A program made the position numbers and the translations under genes. Shown in pieces: positions 25,246-35,412 of a stretch of 64,000 nucleotides of DNA; positions within the stretch are counted from its first letter, which is position 1; each line of letters begins with the position of its first letter. Below the pieces are notes generated by a model. It made no database searches, had not been told where the DNA came from, and saw nothing but the letters and a program-made list of their open reading frames with translations. Origin of the DNA: Haladaptatus salinisoli (GTDB lineage: Archaea > Halobacteriota > Halobacteria > Halobacteriales > Haladaptataceae); assembly GCF_020614375.1 (NCBI RefSeq), contig NZ_CP085327.1, positions 62,001 to 126,000 on the forward strand. The letters run 5' to 3'.

Positions 25246-26033
25246 TCGAGCGCTTCGTCCGCGGTCGCGCCCTCGAAGATGACCTTTTCGAGCGCGTCGA
25301 GGATTCGCTCGGGGTTATCGCGCTGCCAGACGTTGCGACCGACCGCGAGACCGGCGCCGCCCGCGTCCATCACGGCTTCGACGCTGGAGAGGAAGTCGTA
25401 GTCGCTGATCTTCGACCCCCCGCTCATGACGACCGGCATGTCGGCGGCGGATTTGACGGCCCACTCCATCGATTCGCGGGTGCCGGGGTACTTCACCTTC
25501 GCCATGTCCGCGCCGAGTTCGAGCGCGATTCGAGTGCCGTAGGCGATGATGCTCTCTTTCGTGTCGTTCTTGAGACCCTGACCGCGCGGGTACGACCACA
25601 TGACGACGGGCATCCCGTACTCGCGGTGCGCCCGCTCCTGTACGTCGCGGAAGTCCTCGTACATCTCCGTCTCGTGGTTCGACCCGGAGTAGACGGTGTA
25701 GCCGACCGCGTCCGCGCCGAGTTCGGCGGCGTAGTCGACCGTCCAGTTCTGCGGCGAGTAGGGCTCGCCCATCCAGAGGTTGCTCGTCCCGTTCAGCTTG
25801 GCGAGCAGGTTCACCGAGTCGTCGTAGGAGGGATAGTACGTCTCGGCGACCCCCTTCTGGACGGCGAGGCAGGTCACCGCGTCGTGGGTGGCGATGTCGA
25901 AGACCGTCTCCGGGTTCAGCGAGTCCGGCACGGAGCCGAAGTCGGCCGACGGTCCGTGTTCCAGACCGTGATCCATCGCGAGAATGAGCGCCTTGTCGTC
26001 CCGAGTCACTGGTGAGTCACTCAGCGGAATCAT
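25242..26033 (-). CDS. Archaeal class I fructose-bisphosphate aldolase
   Basis: A 263-residue Schiff-base aldolase of the DhnA type. It starts with MDHGLEHGP near residue 20; the catalytic lysine lies in MAKVKYPG near residue 181, and MSGGSK and GGAGLAVGRNVWQ form the phosphate-binding loops. It joins or splits triose phosphates and fructose 1,6-bisphosphate. It is first in the operon with fbp; AT-rich CGAAATATATGAG just upstream is a likely promoter. Confidence 0.9.
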   Translation of the reverse strand: MIPLSDSPVTRDDKALILAMDHGLEHGPSADFGSVPDSLNPETVFDIATHDAVTCLAVQKGVAETYYPSYDDSVNLLAKLNGTSNLWMGEPYSPQNWTVDYAAELGADAVGYTVYSGSNHETEMYEDFRDVQERAHREYGMPVVMWSYPRGQGLKNDTKESIIAYGTRIALELGADMAKVKYPGTRESMEWAVKSAADMPVVMSGGSKISDYDFLSSVEAVMDAGGAGLAVGRNVWQRDNPERILDALEKVIFEGATADEALE

Positions 26034-26180
26034 CGTTCCGAACTGCGCCGACGAAATATATGAGTCTACTGGTCGCGCGCGAGTCGAAACCTCCGTTTTC
26101 GTCGCTCTCGATGGTCCTATCGAGCGTCCGTGAACTACGAAGGTAGTAAATTTACAGCGGTTCGCCGGTCGCGGAGGCGT

Positions 26181-26750
26181 CTACGCCAGGTCGCGGGCGT
26201 CGTTCCACCACCGCTCGACCGCCTCTCGGTCGAGTCCGAGCGAGTCCGCGACCCGCTCCGGGTCGGCGGTGGCGAGACTTCGAATCGAGGTGACGCCGCC
26301 CTCGGCGAGTCGGTCGGCCGCTTCGTCGTCGATGCCCGGGACGTCGGTCACCGGGTCGGGACTGCTCCGCTCGCGCCACGCCGCTTCCTCGGCGTGCGCG
26401 TCGCCGCTCCCGTCGGTCGACGCGGGGGTCGCTTCCCAGTCGCCGGAACTCGCCGCTATCCACGCGCGCTCCTCGTCCTGGAGGCCGCGAATCTGGTTCG
26501 AACGGTCGGTGAGGTCGTCGCCGGACCCGCCGAACGACCACGACAGGGAGTGTTCCCTGCGTAACCGTCCGGCGACCCCCGGATTCACGCCCGCCTCGCG
26601 CAACATCTCGTAGGAGACGGTTCGCTCGACGATGCCCTCGGCGTCGAACGACGCGTCCTCGATGACCGCCGCCGTCGCCGGGCCGACGAACTGCACGTCG
26701 GTCGGTCGGGTTTCGGTCGGTTCCTCCCCATCTGTGTCGTTTTTCGTCAC
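26181..26750 (-). CDS. Helix-hairpin-helix protein
   Basis: A 189-residue acidic protein with a probable GTG start at 26750 (VTKNDTDGEEPTETRP). Two helix-hairpin-helix units are visible: DVQFVGPATAAVIEDASF near residues 18-60 and TDVPGIDDEAADRLAEGGVTSIRSLA near 135-165. They are typical of DNA- or protein-binding modules. The linker is low-complexity. No other domain is recognised; the molecular role is unknown. Confidence 0.7.
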   Translation of the reverse strand: MTKNDTDGEEPTETRPTDVQFVGPATAAVIEDASFDAEGIVERTVSYEMLREAGVNPGVAGRLRREHSLSWSFGGSGDDLTDRSNQIRGLQDEERAWIAASSGDWEATPASTDGSGDAHAEEAAWRERSSPDPVTDVPGIDDEAADRLAEGGVTSIRSLATADPERVADSLGLDREAVERWWNDARDLA

Positions 26751-26906
26751 GGTCTCACCGACTTGTTTCCCTCTCACACCCCTGATTCTTGAACTTTTCG
26801 CAGGCGGCGTCTCGGGCGGCGGCGAGTTCGCCTCTCGCGCCGCACGACGGACGACCCCGCCCCGCGTTCCGCTATCCTTACGTTCGTCCCCGGAGCACTC
26901 CCGGCC

Positions 26907-27764
26907 ATGCGTACGCTGGACGACATCGACACCATCGGCGTAGTCGGCGCAGGTACCATGGGAAGCGGCATCGCGCAGGTCGCCGCCGCGAACGGGTTCG
27001 ACGTGGTCATGCGCGACATCGAAGCGTCGTTCGTGGAGAACGGGTTCGACGCCATCGAAAACAGCCTCGACCGCTTCGTCGCCAAGGAGGAGTTGAGCGA
27101 GGACGAGGCCGAGGCGGTCGTCTCCCGCATCGAGGGGACGACGGACCTCGCCGACCTCGCCGACTGCGACTTCGTCGTCGAGGCCGCGGTCGAGGACATG
27201 GCAATCAAGCGGGACATCTTCGCCGACTTGGACGACGTCCTCCCCGAGGACGCGGTGCTCGCCACGAACACCAGCACGCTCTCCATCACGACCATCGCCA
27301 GCGCGACCGATCGCGAGGAACTCGTCGTCGGTCTGCACTTCATGAACCCGGTCCCCGTGATGAAGGGCGTCGAACTGGTCGTCGGCGAGAAGACGGACGA
27401 AGGCGTGGTCGACCTCGCCCACGACCTCGCGGAGGAACTCGGCAAGGAGACGTGGGAGTCCGACGACAAGCCCGGCTTCGTCACCAACCGCATCCTCATG
27501 CCGTGGATAAACGAGGGCATCCGCGCCTACGACGAGGGCGTCGCCGACAAGGAGGACATCGACAAGGGGATGACGCTCGGAACGAACGTCCCGATGGGTC
27601 CGCTCACCCTCGCCGACCACATCGGCCTCGACATCTGTCTGGACGCCAGTCAGACGCTGTTCGAGGAGTTGGGCGACCGCTACAAACCCGCCTACCTGCT
27701 GAAGCGAAAGGTCGACGCTGGTGATTTAGGGAAGAAGACCGGGAAGGGCTTCTACGAGTACTGA
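26907..27764 (+). CDS. 3-hydroxyacyl-CoA dehydrogenase
   Basis: A 285-residue NAD-dependent enzyme oxidising 3-hydroxyacyl-CoA (3-hydroxybutyryl-CoA type). The Rossmann motif [14 protein letters not shown] is at residues 11-24, NTSTLSI near 121 and the catalytic His144 in [10 protein letters not shown]. The C-terminal domain has [16 protein letters not shown] and ends GKGFYEY. Length is that of stand-alone enzymes without a crotonase domain. Beta-oxidation or polyhydroxybutyrate-type metabolism is likely. Confidence 0.92.
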   Translation: MRTLDDIDTIGVVGAGTMGSGIAQVAAANGFDVVMRDIEASFVENGFDAIENSLDRFVAKEELSEDEAEAVVSRIEGTTDLADLADCDFVVEAAVEDMAIKRDIFADLDDVLPEDAVLATNTSTLSITTIASATDREELVVGLHFMNPVPVMKGVELVVGEKTDEGVVDLAHDLAEELGKETWESDDKPGFVTNRILMPWINEGIRAYDEGVADKEDIDKGMTLGTNVPMGPLTLADHIGLDICLDASQTLFEELGDRYKPAYLLKRKVDAGDLGKKTGKGFYEY

Positions 27765-27897
27765 GCGGACGGATTTCTCTCCCTTTCGATTTCGCCGAGG
27801 AAGGCCATCACCGCGTCGTACCGCTCGGAAACCACCTCGCGGGCGGGGCCATCTTGTTCCAACTTCGCTCGACCGTCGGTTCGCGAAAAGGGACGAC

Positions 27898-28962
27898 TCA
27901 GGCCAGGTGGAACGGTCGCTCGGCTATCGTCCGGCGGAGGTCGCCCAGCATATCCCGCTCCACGCCGCCCGAGAGCGACGCGAGGACGGCGTGTACCTCC
28001 TCGCGCGAAATCTTGATTCCGGCGCGTCGGAGGGCGTCCTCGGGGCGCTTTCGCACCTCGCGGAGCGTGCCGACCGCGAGCAGGTACGGGACGGTCCACG
28101 CGACGAGGCGGTTGCCGCTCTCGCGGGGCATCGTTTCGAGGTAGGCCTGCGCGTCGTCCGCGAACCCGTGGGCGTGCTCCGCGGTGCGGGCGACGACGCC
28201 GGCGACCTCGTCGCTGTTCTCGGGGTCGCAGAGGGCGTCCTGCGAGACGTCCGCTTCGCCGAGCCACGTCGCCGGGAGGTAGACGTTGTTCTCGTCGTGG
28301 TAATCGACGTACACGTCCTTCGAGACGTTGACGAGTTGGAGGAGGAGGGCGAACGACTCGGAGTTCTCGCGGAGGCGGTCGGCCTGTTTCGAGTCGGCGT
28401 CCCGGCAGACGAGGTTCGTGATGAGTTCGCCGACCGTTCCGGCGACGTAGTAGCAGTACTCTTCGAGTTCCGCGCGCGTTCGTATGCGGAGGCCGCCCCT
28501 GTCGGCGTAGCGCTCGACGAACATCGCCATCCCGGAGACGAGTTCTCGGACGGGCGGACGAACCGCTCGCCGGACGGGGAGCGGACAAGACGCGAACGTC
28601 TCGACCACGCGCGGCGCGTGCGCGACGACCGACCAATCGTCGCCGGCGTCGTCGGGAATCCACTCGTCCGCGGCGGCGCGGAACTCGGCCACGGTCGTCT
28701 CGTCGTCCGGGTCGAGCGCGGCGTCGTAGGTGCGGAGGAGGTGCGCCTGTTCGGCGGGCGGGATGTGGCCCGCGTCCTCTATCGTGTCGGCGATGCGGCA
28801 GAGGAGGTATCCGACGCAGATGGCGTCGGCCATCGGTTCGTCGAGCAAGTCGATGGTGATGGCGAACGTTCGGGAAACCCCCTGAACCGCCCGATGACAC
28901 CAATCGAGGTCGGCCTGCGAGATGTCGTCTGAAATCTTCGGTGTCGGTTGGTAGCTGTCCAT
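27898..28962 (-). CDS. Squalene/phytoene synthase
   Basis: A 354-residue all-helical prenyltransferase that joins two isoprenoid diphosphates head to head. The first aspartate-rich motif is DTIED at 59-63, and the second is KDVYVDYHDEN near 215-225, followed by NVYLP. DTIED is closer to squalene synthases than to the DELVD of phytoene synthases, so squalene for haloarchaeal neutral lipids is the likelier product. ATG at 28962 is chosen by the family N-terminus. Confidence 0.85.
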   Translation of the reverse strand: MDSYQPTPKISDDISQADLDWCHRAVQGVSRTFAITIDLLDEPMADAICVGYLLCRIADTIEDAGHIPPAEQAHLLRTYDAALDPDDETTVAEFRAAADEWIPDDAGDDWSVVAHAPRVVETFASCPLPVRRAVRPPVRELVSGMAMFVERYADRGGLRIRTRAELEEYCYYVAGTVGELITNLVCRDADSKQADRLRENSESFALLLQLVNVSKDVYVDYHDENNVYLPATWLGEADVSQDALCDPENSDEVAGVVARTAEHAHGFADDAQAYLETMPRESGNRLVAWTVPYLLAVGTLREVRKRPEDALRRAGIKISREEVHAVLASLSGGVERDMLGDLRRTIAERPFHLA

Positions 28963-29131
28963 TCTGATATTGAACCTCCCGGCCTTTCGGGGCGAGGCGG
29001 CAAAACCTCTTGGGCTTACCACCGCGTCAACTTCGACGGGTTAATCTGTTCCGAATCGCCGATCCCCTCGTCGCCGTCCGACGCGGAGTCGCAAGCGCCA
29101 AGTCCGGTCGCGTCCGACCGAAAGACGAGCG

Positions 29132-29836
29132 ATGTACGAGAGCGTCCACGCCGTCCCGGACGGGGAGAGCACCGTCGCGCGCTTCGCGGCGACGGCGACC
29201 GACTACGGGTTCGACGGTATCGTCGTCCGGAATCACGGCGATTCTCGCGCGGCGTTCGACGCCGAGCGGGTGCGCGAGGCGTACGACTTGGACGTGGTGG
29301 ACGCCCTCGAAATCCGCGCTGACGACCCCTCGCAGGCCAGCGGCCACGTCGGCAACTACCGGCCCAAGACGACGCTCCTCCTGCTCCACGGCGGCACGCC
29401 GAAGCTCAACCGATTCGCGGTCGAAGCGGAGCGAGTGGACGTGCTCGCCCACCCGATGCGCGGGCGCGGCGATTTCAACCACGTGCTGGCGAAGGCCGCC
29501 GCCGAGAACGGCGTTCGAGTGGAGTTCAACTTCGCCCGCGTGCTCCGCGCCGACGGCGGCCCGCGGGTGCGAGCGCTGCAGGACCTCCGGAAACTCCGTG
29601 AACTCGTCGCGAAGTACGACGCGCCGTTCGTCGTCACCGCCGATCCGCGCTCCCACCTGCAGTTGCGCGCCCCCCGCGAACTGCTGGCCGTCGGAGAGAC
29701 GATAGGGTTCACGAGCGAACGGGTCGAGGCGGGACTGCGGGAGTGGGGCCGCCTCGCCGAGCGAAACCGGGAGCGACGCTCCGACGATTTCATTGCGCCC
29801 GGCGTGAAACGTGGCCGGTATGAAGAAGACGATTGA
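29132..29836 (+). CDS. rnp3: Ribonuclease P protein component 3 (Rpp30)
   Basis: A 234-residue protein with a TIM-barrel-like fold. It contains FDGIVVRNHGD, VDVLAHPMRGRGDFNHVL and GVRVEFNFARVL, which are hallmarks of archaeal Rpp30. It helps the RNase P RNA remove 5' leaders from tRNA precursors. It starts the block with a methyltransferase, the Pop5 gene, psmA and SBDS that is conserved in haloarchaea. Confidence 0.93.
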   Translation: MYESVHAVPDGESTVARFAATATDYGFDGIVVRNHGDSRAAFDAERVREAYDLDVVDALEIRADDPSQASGHVGNYRPKTTLLLLHGGTPKLNRFAVEAERVDVLAHPMRGRGDFNHVLAKAAAENGVRVEFNFARVLRADGGPRVRALQDLRKLRELVAKYDAPFVVTADPRSHLQLRAPRELLAVGETIGFTSERVEAGLREWGRLAERNRERRSDDFIAPGVKRGRYEEDD

Positions 29837-30440
29837 GGAACACGCCGACCGATTCTCGGAGATCGCCGGACAGTACGACGATTCGCAGAACAGCGACGAG
29901 TACCGCGCCTGCGTGAGCCTCGTCGTCGAACACGCCGCCCCGAGCGCGGACGACACCGTGCTCGATTTAGGGACGGGCACGGGCGCCATCGCGCTCGCAC
30001 TGGCCCCCGACGCGAAGCGCGTCGTCGGACGCGACATCAGCGAGGGGATGCTGGACGAGGCTCGCAGGAAGGCCGAGGAGGAGGGGTTGGAGAACGTCGA
30101 GTTCGGCGAGGGGAGCTTTCGGGAGCCGAACGTCGAGGAAACGGAGGGGGAGGTCGACGTCGTCGTCTCCAACTTCGCCATGCACCACCTCTCGGACGAG
30201 GAGAAGCGCGAGGCCGTGGAGGTCGTCGCGGGACTCGACCCGCGGAAGTTCGTCTTGGGCGATGTGATGTTCTTCGGGACGCCCGACCCCGACGAGCCGT
30301 TCTACAGCCCCGAGGTCGACGACCCCTCGACGGTCGGGCACCTGGCGGACGCGCTGACCGACAACGGGTTCTCGCTGACCGCGGTGGAGCGCGTGCACGA
30401 GCAGGTCGGCGTGCTGGTCGCTGAGCGGGCGGGCGGGTAG
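29820..30440 (+). CDS. Class I SAM-dependent methyltransferase
   Basis: A 206-residue Rossmann-type methyltransferase. SAM-binding motif I is VLDLGTGTGAIALAL near residue 47, acidic motif II RVVGRDISEGML, and VDVVVSNFAMHHLSD is the later motif. It overlaps the Rpp30 gene by 17 bases and precedes Pop5. The substrate is unknown; its fixed place between two RNase P genes suggests an RNA or tRNA-related role, which is only inference. Confidence 0.85.
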   Translation: MKKTIEEHADRFSEIAGQYDDSQNSDEYRACVSLVVEHAAPSADDTVLDLGTGTGAIALALAPDAKRVVGRDISEGMLDEARRKAEEEGLENVEFGEGSFREPNVEETEGEVDVVVSNFAMHHLSDEEKREAVEVVAGLDPRKFVLGDVMFFGTPDPDEPFYSPEVDDPSTVGHLADALTDNGFSLTAVERVHEQVGVLVAERAGG

Positions 30441-30609
30441 CGACGGACGGAAGCCGCGCGGAAAGCCGAATCTCCCGGCCGAATCAGGTCTCCGTCCGCT
30501 CCGGCGGGGTAAACCGACGTCCGGCCGCGGTACGAAGACCGGAGCGGCGACCGTTCCGGAGCGCACGATTCAAATCCGTCCGAACCGAACTCACGGCCGA
30601 GACCCCGAA

Positions 30610-31089
30610 ATGAAACATCTCCCGAAACACCTCAGACCGCGCTGGCGCTACCTCGCGGTCGGTCTCGAATCGTGGCCCGACGCCGACGTCGACCGTCGGT
30701 CGTTCCAGCGGAGCCTCTGGTTCGCCGCGCAGAACCTGCTCGGCGACGCCGGGAGCGCGGACGCCGACCTCAAAGTGCTCGGGTTCGAGTTCGAAGACGG
30801 CGAGGGCGAGGCCATCGTTCGCGCCCGCCGTGGTCACACGGACGACGCGAGGGCGGCGCTCGCGTGCGTCGAGGAGGTGCGCGGCGACCCCGTCGGCGTG
30901 TTCGTCCGCGGTATAAGCGGGACGGTGCGGGGTTGTGAAGAAAAGTATTTAGGTCGCCGCAGGGAACTTTCGGGGGAGAGAAGCGTCGTGTTCGCGGACG
31001 CAGAACGACCCGCCGTCGTACGGAACGACTTATTCGACGTCCGGGTCGATGGCGCGTTCGTAGGCGCGGCGGAACTCGATTTCGAGTGA
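30610..31089 (+). CDS. rnp2: Ribonuclease P protein component 2 (Pop5)
   Basis: A 159-residue protein starting MKHLPKHLRPRWRYLAVGLE, the typical Pop5 start, followed by RSFQRSLWFAAQNLLGDAG and AIVRARRGHTDDARAAL. It pairs with Rpp30 in RNase P. The tail beyond residue 110 is less conserved and longer than in many relatives. It is directly followed by psmA. Confidence 0.9.
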   Translation: MKHLPKHLRPRWRYLAVGLESWPDADVDRRSFQRSLWFAAQNLLGDAGSADADLKVLGFEFEDGEGEAIVRARRGHTDDARAALACVEEVRGDPVGVFVRGISGTVRGCEEKYLGRRRELSGERSVVFADAERPAVVRNDLFDVRVDGAFVGAAELDFE

Positions 31090-31093
31090 TACT

Positions 31094-31852
<759 letters not shown>

Positions 31853-31906
31853 CCGGGACGTTTTCTTCGGGAAACAATTTTTAGGTGGGCGCGTTTAGCT
31901 CCGGGT

Positions 31907-32632
31907 ATGATATCACTGGAAGAGGCGGTGACGGCGCGTCTCGAATCGCACGGGGCGCGATTCGAGGTGCTCGTAGACCCGGACGCGGCGCTCGCCATCA
32001 AACGCGGCGATTTCGAGGGCGACATCGAGGACGTCATCGCCGCCGAGGACGTGTTCGAGAACGCGAGTCGGGGCGACCGACCCGCCGAGGAGGACTTGGA
32101 GAAGGTCTTCGAGACGACCGACCCGCTGGAGATAATCCCGGAAGTCATCGAGCGCGGTGAGATTCAGATCACGGCGGAGCAGCGCCGCGAGATGCAAGAA
32201 CAGAAGCACAGACAGCTCGTCGACCGCATCACGCGCAACGCGGTTAACCCGCAGATGGACAACGCGCCGCACCCGCCGGAGCGCATCGAGAGCGCGCTGG
32301 AGGAGGCGGGCTTCTCCGTCGACCCGATGGAACCCGTCAGCCAGCAGGTGGACGACGCGCTCGACGCGCTCCGACCGGTCATCCCCATCCGGTTCGACGA
32401 GGTGACCGTCGCGGTGCAGGTGCCGGCGAACTACGCGGGAAGCGCGCAGGCGAGGATTCGCCAGTTCGGCGAACTGGAGCGCGAGGAGTGGCAGAACGAC
32501 GGCTCGTGGATCGGCGTCCTGACGTTCCCGGCGGGGATGCAAAACGAGTTCTACGACCTCGTGAACGAGATAACCAGCGGCGAGGCAGAGACGCAGATTA
32601 TCAAGGACGAGGACGACCTGCAGACGCGCTAG
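31907..32632 (+). CDS. Ribosome maturation protein SBDS
   Basis: A 241-residue protein with the three SBDS domains: N-terminal FYSH fold (EVLVDPDAALAIKRGDFEGDIEDVIAAEDVF), a helical middle (EIQITAEQRREMQEQKHRQLVDRITRNAVNP) and a ferredoxin-like C-terminus. It is thought to release the anti-association factor aIF6 from 50S subunits. It follows psmA, the order seen in many archaea. Confidence 0.93.
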   Translation: MISLEEAVTARLESHGARFEVLVDPDAALAIKRGDFEGDIEDVIAAEDVFENASRGDRPAEEDLEKVFETTDPLEIIPEVIERGEIQITAEQRREMQEQKHRQLVDRITRNAVNPQMDNAPHPPERIESALEEAGFSVDPMEPVSQQVDDALDALRPVIPIRFDEVTVAVQVPANYAGSAQARIRQFGELEREEWQNDGSWIGVLTFPAGMQNEFYDLVNEITSGEAETQIIKDEDDLQTR

Positions 32633-32644
32633 CTCGTCTCCGAC

Positions 32645-33610
32645 TCACCCCTCCGACTTCTCCTTGGGCGGCACGAACGGACCGACCGAGACCGTGTAGA
32701 ACGCGATGGTCGCCACCCGGAGGATGTACGCGATGAGCACCGCGAGCGGGCTGATGATGACGCCGAATCCGAGCAGGACGACCGCGGTGAGCGTCTCCGG
32801 CTGAACGTACGCGCCCGAACTCGACTTGTAGAGGAGGGTGAGGGCGATGGTCGTCACGAACGCCGACAGCCCGGTGTACGCGATGAACCGCGAGAGGCGG
32901 GCGAGGTCCTGCTGGATGGCGAGCGTCTTGAAGAACTGCCGGGCGATGGCGATGGATTCGAGGAGTTCGAGCACGTCCTCTAACTCCGATACGGTTCCTT
33001 CCGAGAACTCGTCCTCGAACTCGTTTTTCACGTAACGCGTCGCCTCCATGTACTCGGCGTACTCCGCGCCCATTATCTTCGAGAGGACGCCGATGGTGTC
33101 GTCCTGGTCCCGAACCGAGTCGGTCAACGAACCGGAGTACGAGGCGAGCGCCGACTGGTAGTCGCCGGCCTCCTCGTCGACGGACGACAGGTCGAGGTCG
33201 GTGACCTGGTCGTGAATCGTCTCGGTGATGAGCGCCAGAAACTCGCGGGGGTCGGTCGGACTGGTCGAGGTTCCCGCTATCCGCTCGACGTTTCGCCGAA
33301 AGTTGACCGTTCCGTCGAGTCGGTCGGAGAGTTCGTTCGGCGACCCGAACAAGCGCGAGAGGATGAGTTGGTTGATGGAGAGCGTCACCGTGATGAGCGT
33401 GAGCAGCCCCGACGTGATACCGCTCGCGAGCAGGGTTCGGGTAGCACTCGAAAGGCCGACGGAGATGACGCCGAGCGCGGTGAGCGCGGCGAGAATCGCC
33501 ACGAACGCGACGACGATTCCGGCGGTGACGACGAGCCGATTGCCCGAGAGGAGGAGCCACCTCGAGACGGACACTCCGTCGTCGTCGTCCAACGTAGGCT
33601 CGTCTAACAT
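32645..33610 (-). CDS. Integral membrane protein of unknown function
   Basis: A 321-residue protein (ATG at 33610). Four membrane helices are predicted: two near residues 20-80 and two near 230-295, framing a long soluble helical segment rich in Glu and Ser. No known domain is recognised. It is convergent with SBDS and divergent from the AI-2E-type gene at 33696. The sequence looks conserved rather than decayed. Confidence 0.7.
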   Translation of the reverse strand: MLDEPTLDDDDGVSVSRWLLLSGNRLVVTAGIVVAFVAILAALTALGVISVGLSSATRTLLASGITSGLLTLITVTLSINQLILSRLFGSPNELSDRLDGTVNFRRNVERIAGTSTSPTDPREFLALITETIHDQVTDLDLSSVDEEAGDYQSALASYSGSLTDSVRDQDDTIGVLSKIMGAEYAEYMEATRYVKNEFEDEFSEGTVSELEDVLELLESIAIARQFFKTLAIQQDLARLSRFIAYTGLSAFVTTIALTLLYKSSSGAYVQPETLTAVVLLGFGVIISPLAVLIAYILRVATIAFYTVSVGPFVPPKEKSEG

Positions 33611-33695
33611 CTCCCGCAACTACCGCGTCGTCCCGGAAAAAGCGAACGGCCGGGCGAGAAGAAATTTTTGTCGTCGGAGCGTCGTAGCCGGTACG

Positions 33696-34793
33696 ATGAA
33701 ACTTCCCGACGACCGGTCGCAGGTCGGCTGGTGGGTGCTCGCCACCGCGCTGTTCGTGGCGCTATTGTTCGTCGCGTACTCGTTCATCGGCACGCTCGTC
33801 CTCGGCCTGTTCCTCTACTACGGAACGAGGCCGCTCTATCGACGCGTGACGGCGCGGGTCGAATCGGACAATCTCGCGGCGATGGGGACGCTGCTGCTCG
33901 TCGCCCTACCCGCGTTACTGCTCATCAGCTACAGCGTCGTCGTCGGGATTCGAGAGCTGAGCGCGTTCACCGGAACGGGTATCGAAACCTACTACGCCCG
34001 TCTCGTACCCGGTTCCGGCGAAGTTCCGGCGGTGCTCTCGCAGCCCCGACGACTTCTCAACTCCGACATCGGTCGGTTTCAGGACGAACTCGCGACCGCC
34101 GCGAAGTCGCTCGGCGCGGTCGCCGCCGGCATCCTCCACCTCTTTATCGCCATCTCGTTCGCCTTCTTCGCGCTCCGCGACAGCGACCGACTCGCTGACT
34201 GGTTCCGCGACGAAGTGGGCGACGAAAGCCCGCTCGTCGCGTACCTCTCGGCGGTCGACAGCGACCTCGCCACCGTCTACTTCGGTAACGTGCTCACCGT
34301 CCTCCTCGTCGGCGTGGCGGCGACGGTCGTGTACAACGCGTTCGCAGCGCTCGCCCCGTCGGGCGTCTCGTTTCCGATTCCGACCATCCTCGCCCTCCTG
34401 ACCGGATTGGCGACGTTCGTCCCCATCGTCGTCGGAAAGCTCGTCTACGTTCCCATCACGGCGTATCTGGCCGTGCAAGCGTTCCGGACGAATCCCCGAC
34501 TCGCGTGGTTTCCGGCCGCGTTCTTCCTCGTCTCGCTCGTCTTTCTCGACCTGCTCCCGCAGATGGTCGTTCGGCCCTACGTCTCGGGGCGGACGACGCA
34601 CACCGGATTAGTGATGTTCTCGTACGTGCTCGGCGGCCTGCTGTTCGGCTGGTACGGCATCTTCCTCGGCCCGCTGGTGCTCGTGCTCGTCGTGCAGTTC
34701 GCCGGGATGGCGCTCGGCGACCTCCTCAGCGGAAAACGAGTGACCGCTAATTCGTCGCTCTCGCTCGGCTCCGAACCGCCGGAGGAGCGGTAA
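33696..34793 (+). CDS. AI-2E family transporter (PerM-like)
   Basis: A 365-residue membrane protein with about seven helices in the AI-2E/PerM layout: an N-terminal helical pair (GWWVLATALFVALLFVAYSFIG), a central soluble part, then ILALLTGLATFVPIVVGKLVY, and a C-terminal VLGGLLFGWYGIFLGPLVLVLV. Family members include bacterial autoinducer-2 exporters and Na+/H+ antiporters; the substrate here is unknown. Confidence 0.85.
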   Translation: MKLPDDRSQVGWWVLATALFVALLFVAYSFIGTLVLGLFLYYGTRPLYRRVTARVESDNLAAMGTLLLVALPALLLISYSVVVGIRELSAFTGTGIETYYARLVPGSGEVPAVLSQPRRLLNSDIGRFQDELATAAKSLGAVAAGILHLFIAISFAFFALRDSDRLADWFRDEVGDESPLVAYLSAVDSDLATVYFGNVLTVLLVGVAATVVYNAFAALAPSGVSFPIPTILALLTGLATFVPIVVGKLVYVPITAYLAVQAFRTNPRLAWFPAAFFLVSLVFLDLLPQMVVRPYVSGRTTHTGLVMFSYVLGGLLFGWYGIFLGPLVLVLVVQFAGMALGDLLSGKRVTANSSLSLGSEPPEER

Positions 34794-34815
34794 CGACGGA
34801 TCTACCGACGCCGAA

Positions 34816-35055
34816 TCAGTACTGGAGCCGAATCTCGTCGTCCGTGACGGACGCGATCGTCTCCTCCTGGAGCGGGTAGGTGTCCTCGTCCCTGTCGCCC
34901 CAGCCGAGTTTCGATTTCACCTTCTCGGTGAGTCCCGGGTCGGGGTCGACGTACGCCGTCCCGTGTTCGACGTCGGAGACGATGCCGACTTGGTCGCCGT
35001 TCTCGTCTACGACCTTCTTCCCCTCGTCGTCGTCGGTTATCTCGGTCGCTGACAT
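34816..35055 (-). CDS. PRC-barrel-like small protein
   Basis: A 79-residue acidic protein: ITDDDEGKKVVDENGDQVGIVSDVEHGTAYVDPDPG followed by KSKLGWGDRDEDTYPLQEETIASVTDDEIRL. This fits PRC-barrel proteins, where the first half forms the barrel. Such proteins act in RNA metabolism or photosystem assembly in other organisms; here the role is unknown. It precedes the gas-vesicle genes but has no shared sign of operon membership. Confidence 0.65.
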   Translation of the reverse strand: MSATEITDDDEGKKVVDENGDQVGIVSDVEHGTAYVDPDPGLTEKVKSKLGWGDRDEDTYPLQEETIASVTDDEIRLQY

Positions 35056-35163
35056 AGCAACTCGTTTTTACGCCTCTCGGCGGGTAGTCGCCGTGGTTGC
35101 CTGTTCATGCCGCTTATCAGCGCCGTCGCTCGGACGGTCGTCGGGCGCGGTCGCGCACGGAAG

Positions 35164-35412
35164 TCAGTCCTTGCCGGGCAACAGCGGGTGGTCGTCCGGC
35201 GCGCGCGCGAGTCGGCGCTGTACCGCGTCCCACTCCTCGAAGTAGCCGTAATCGGTCATCGTGGACATCCCGGCGATGGCGGCGCTGAGGCTGAGGCCGA
35301 CCAGCGGCACGTCCGCGACCGTGATGACTACGTCCGCCTGTATCACGGCTCCGTCGCGGAGCAGCACGTCGAGCAGGTCCACCACGGCGTGGTCGTCTTT
35401 CGTCGGTTTCAT
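35164..35412 (-). CDS. gvpM: Gas vesicle protein GvpM
   Basis: An 82-residue GvpA-related protein starting [20 protein letters not shown], then GAVIQADVVITVADVPLVGLSLSAAIAGMSTMTDYGYFEEWDA. GvpM is one of the accessory proteins needed to start vesicle formation. Its start overlaps the gvpL stop (ATGA at 35409-35412). It is the last gene of the leftward cluster. Confidence 0.93.
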   Translation of the reverse strand: MKPTKDDHAVVDLLDVLLRDGAVIQADVVITVADVPLVGLSLSAAIAGMSTMTDYGYFEEWDAVQRRLARAPDDHPLLPGKD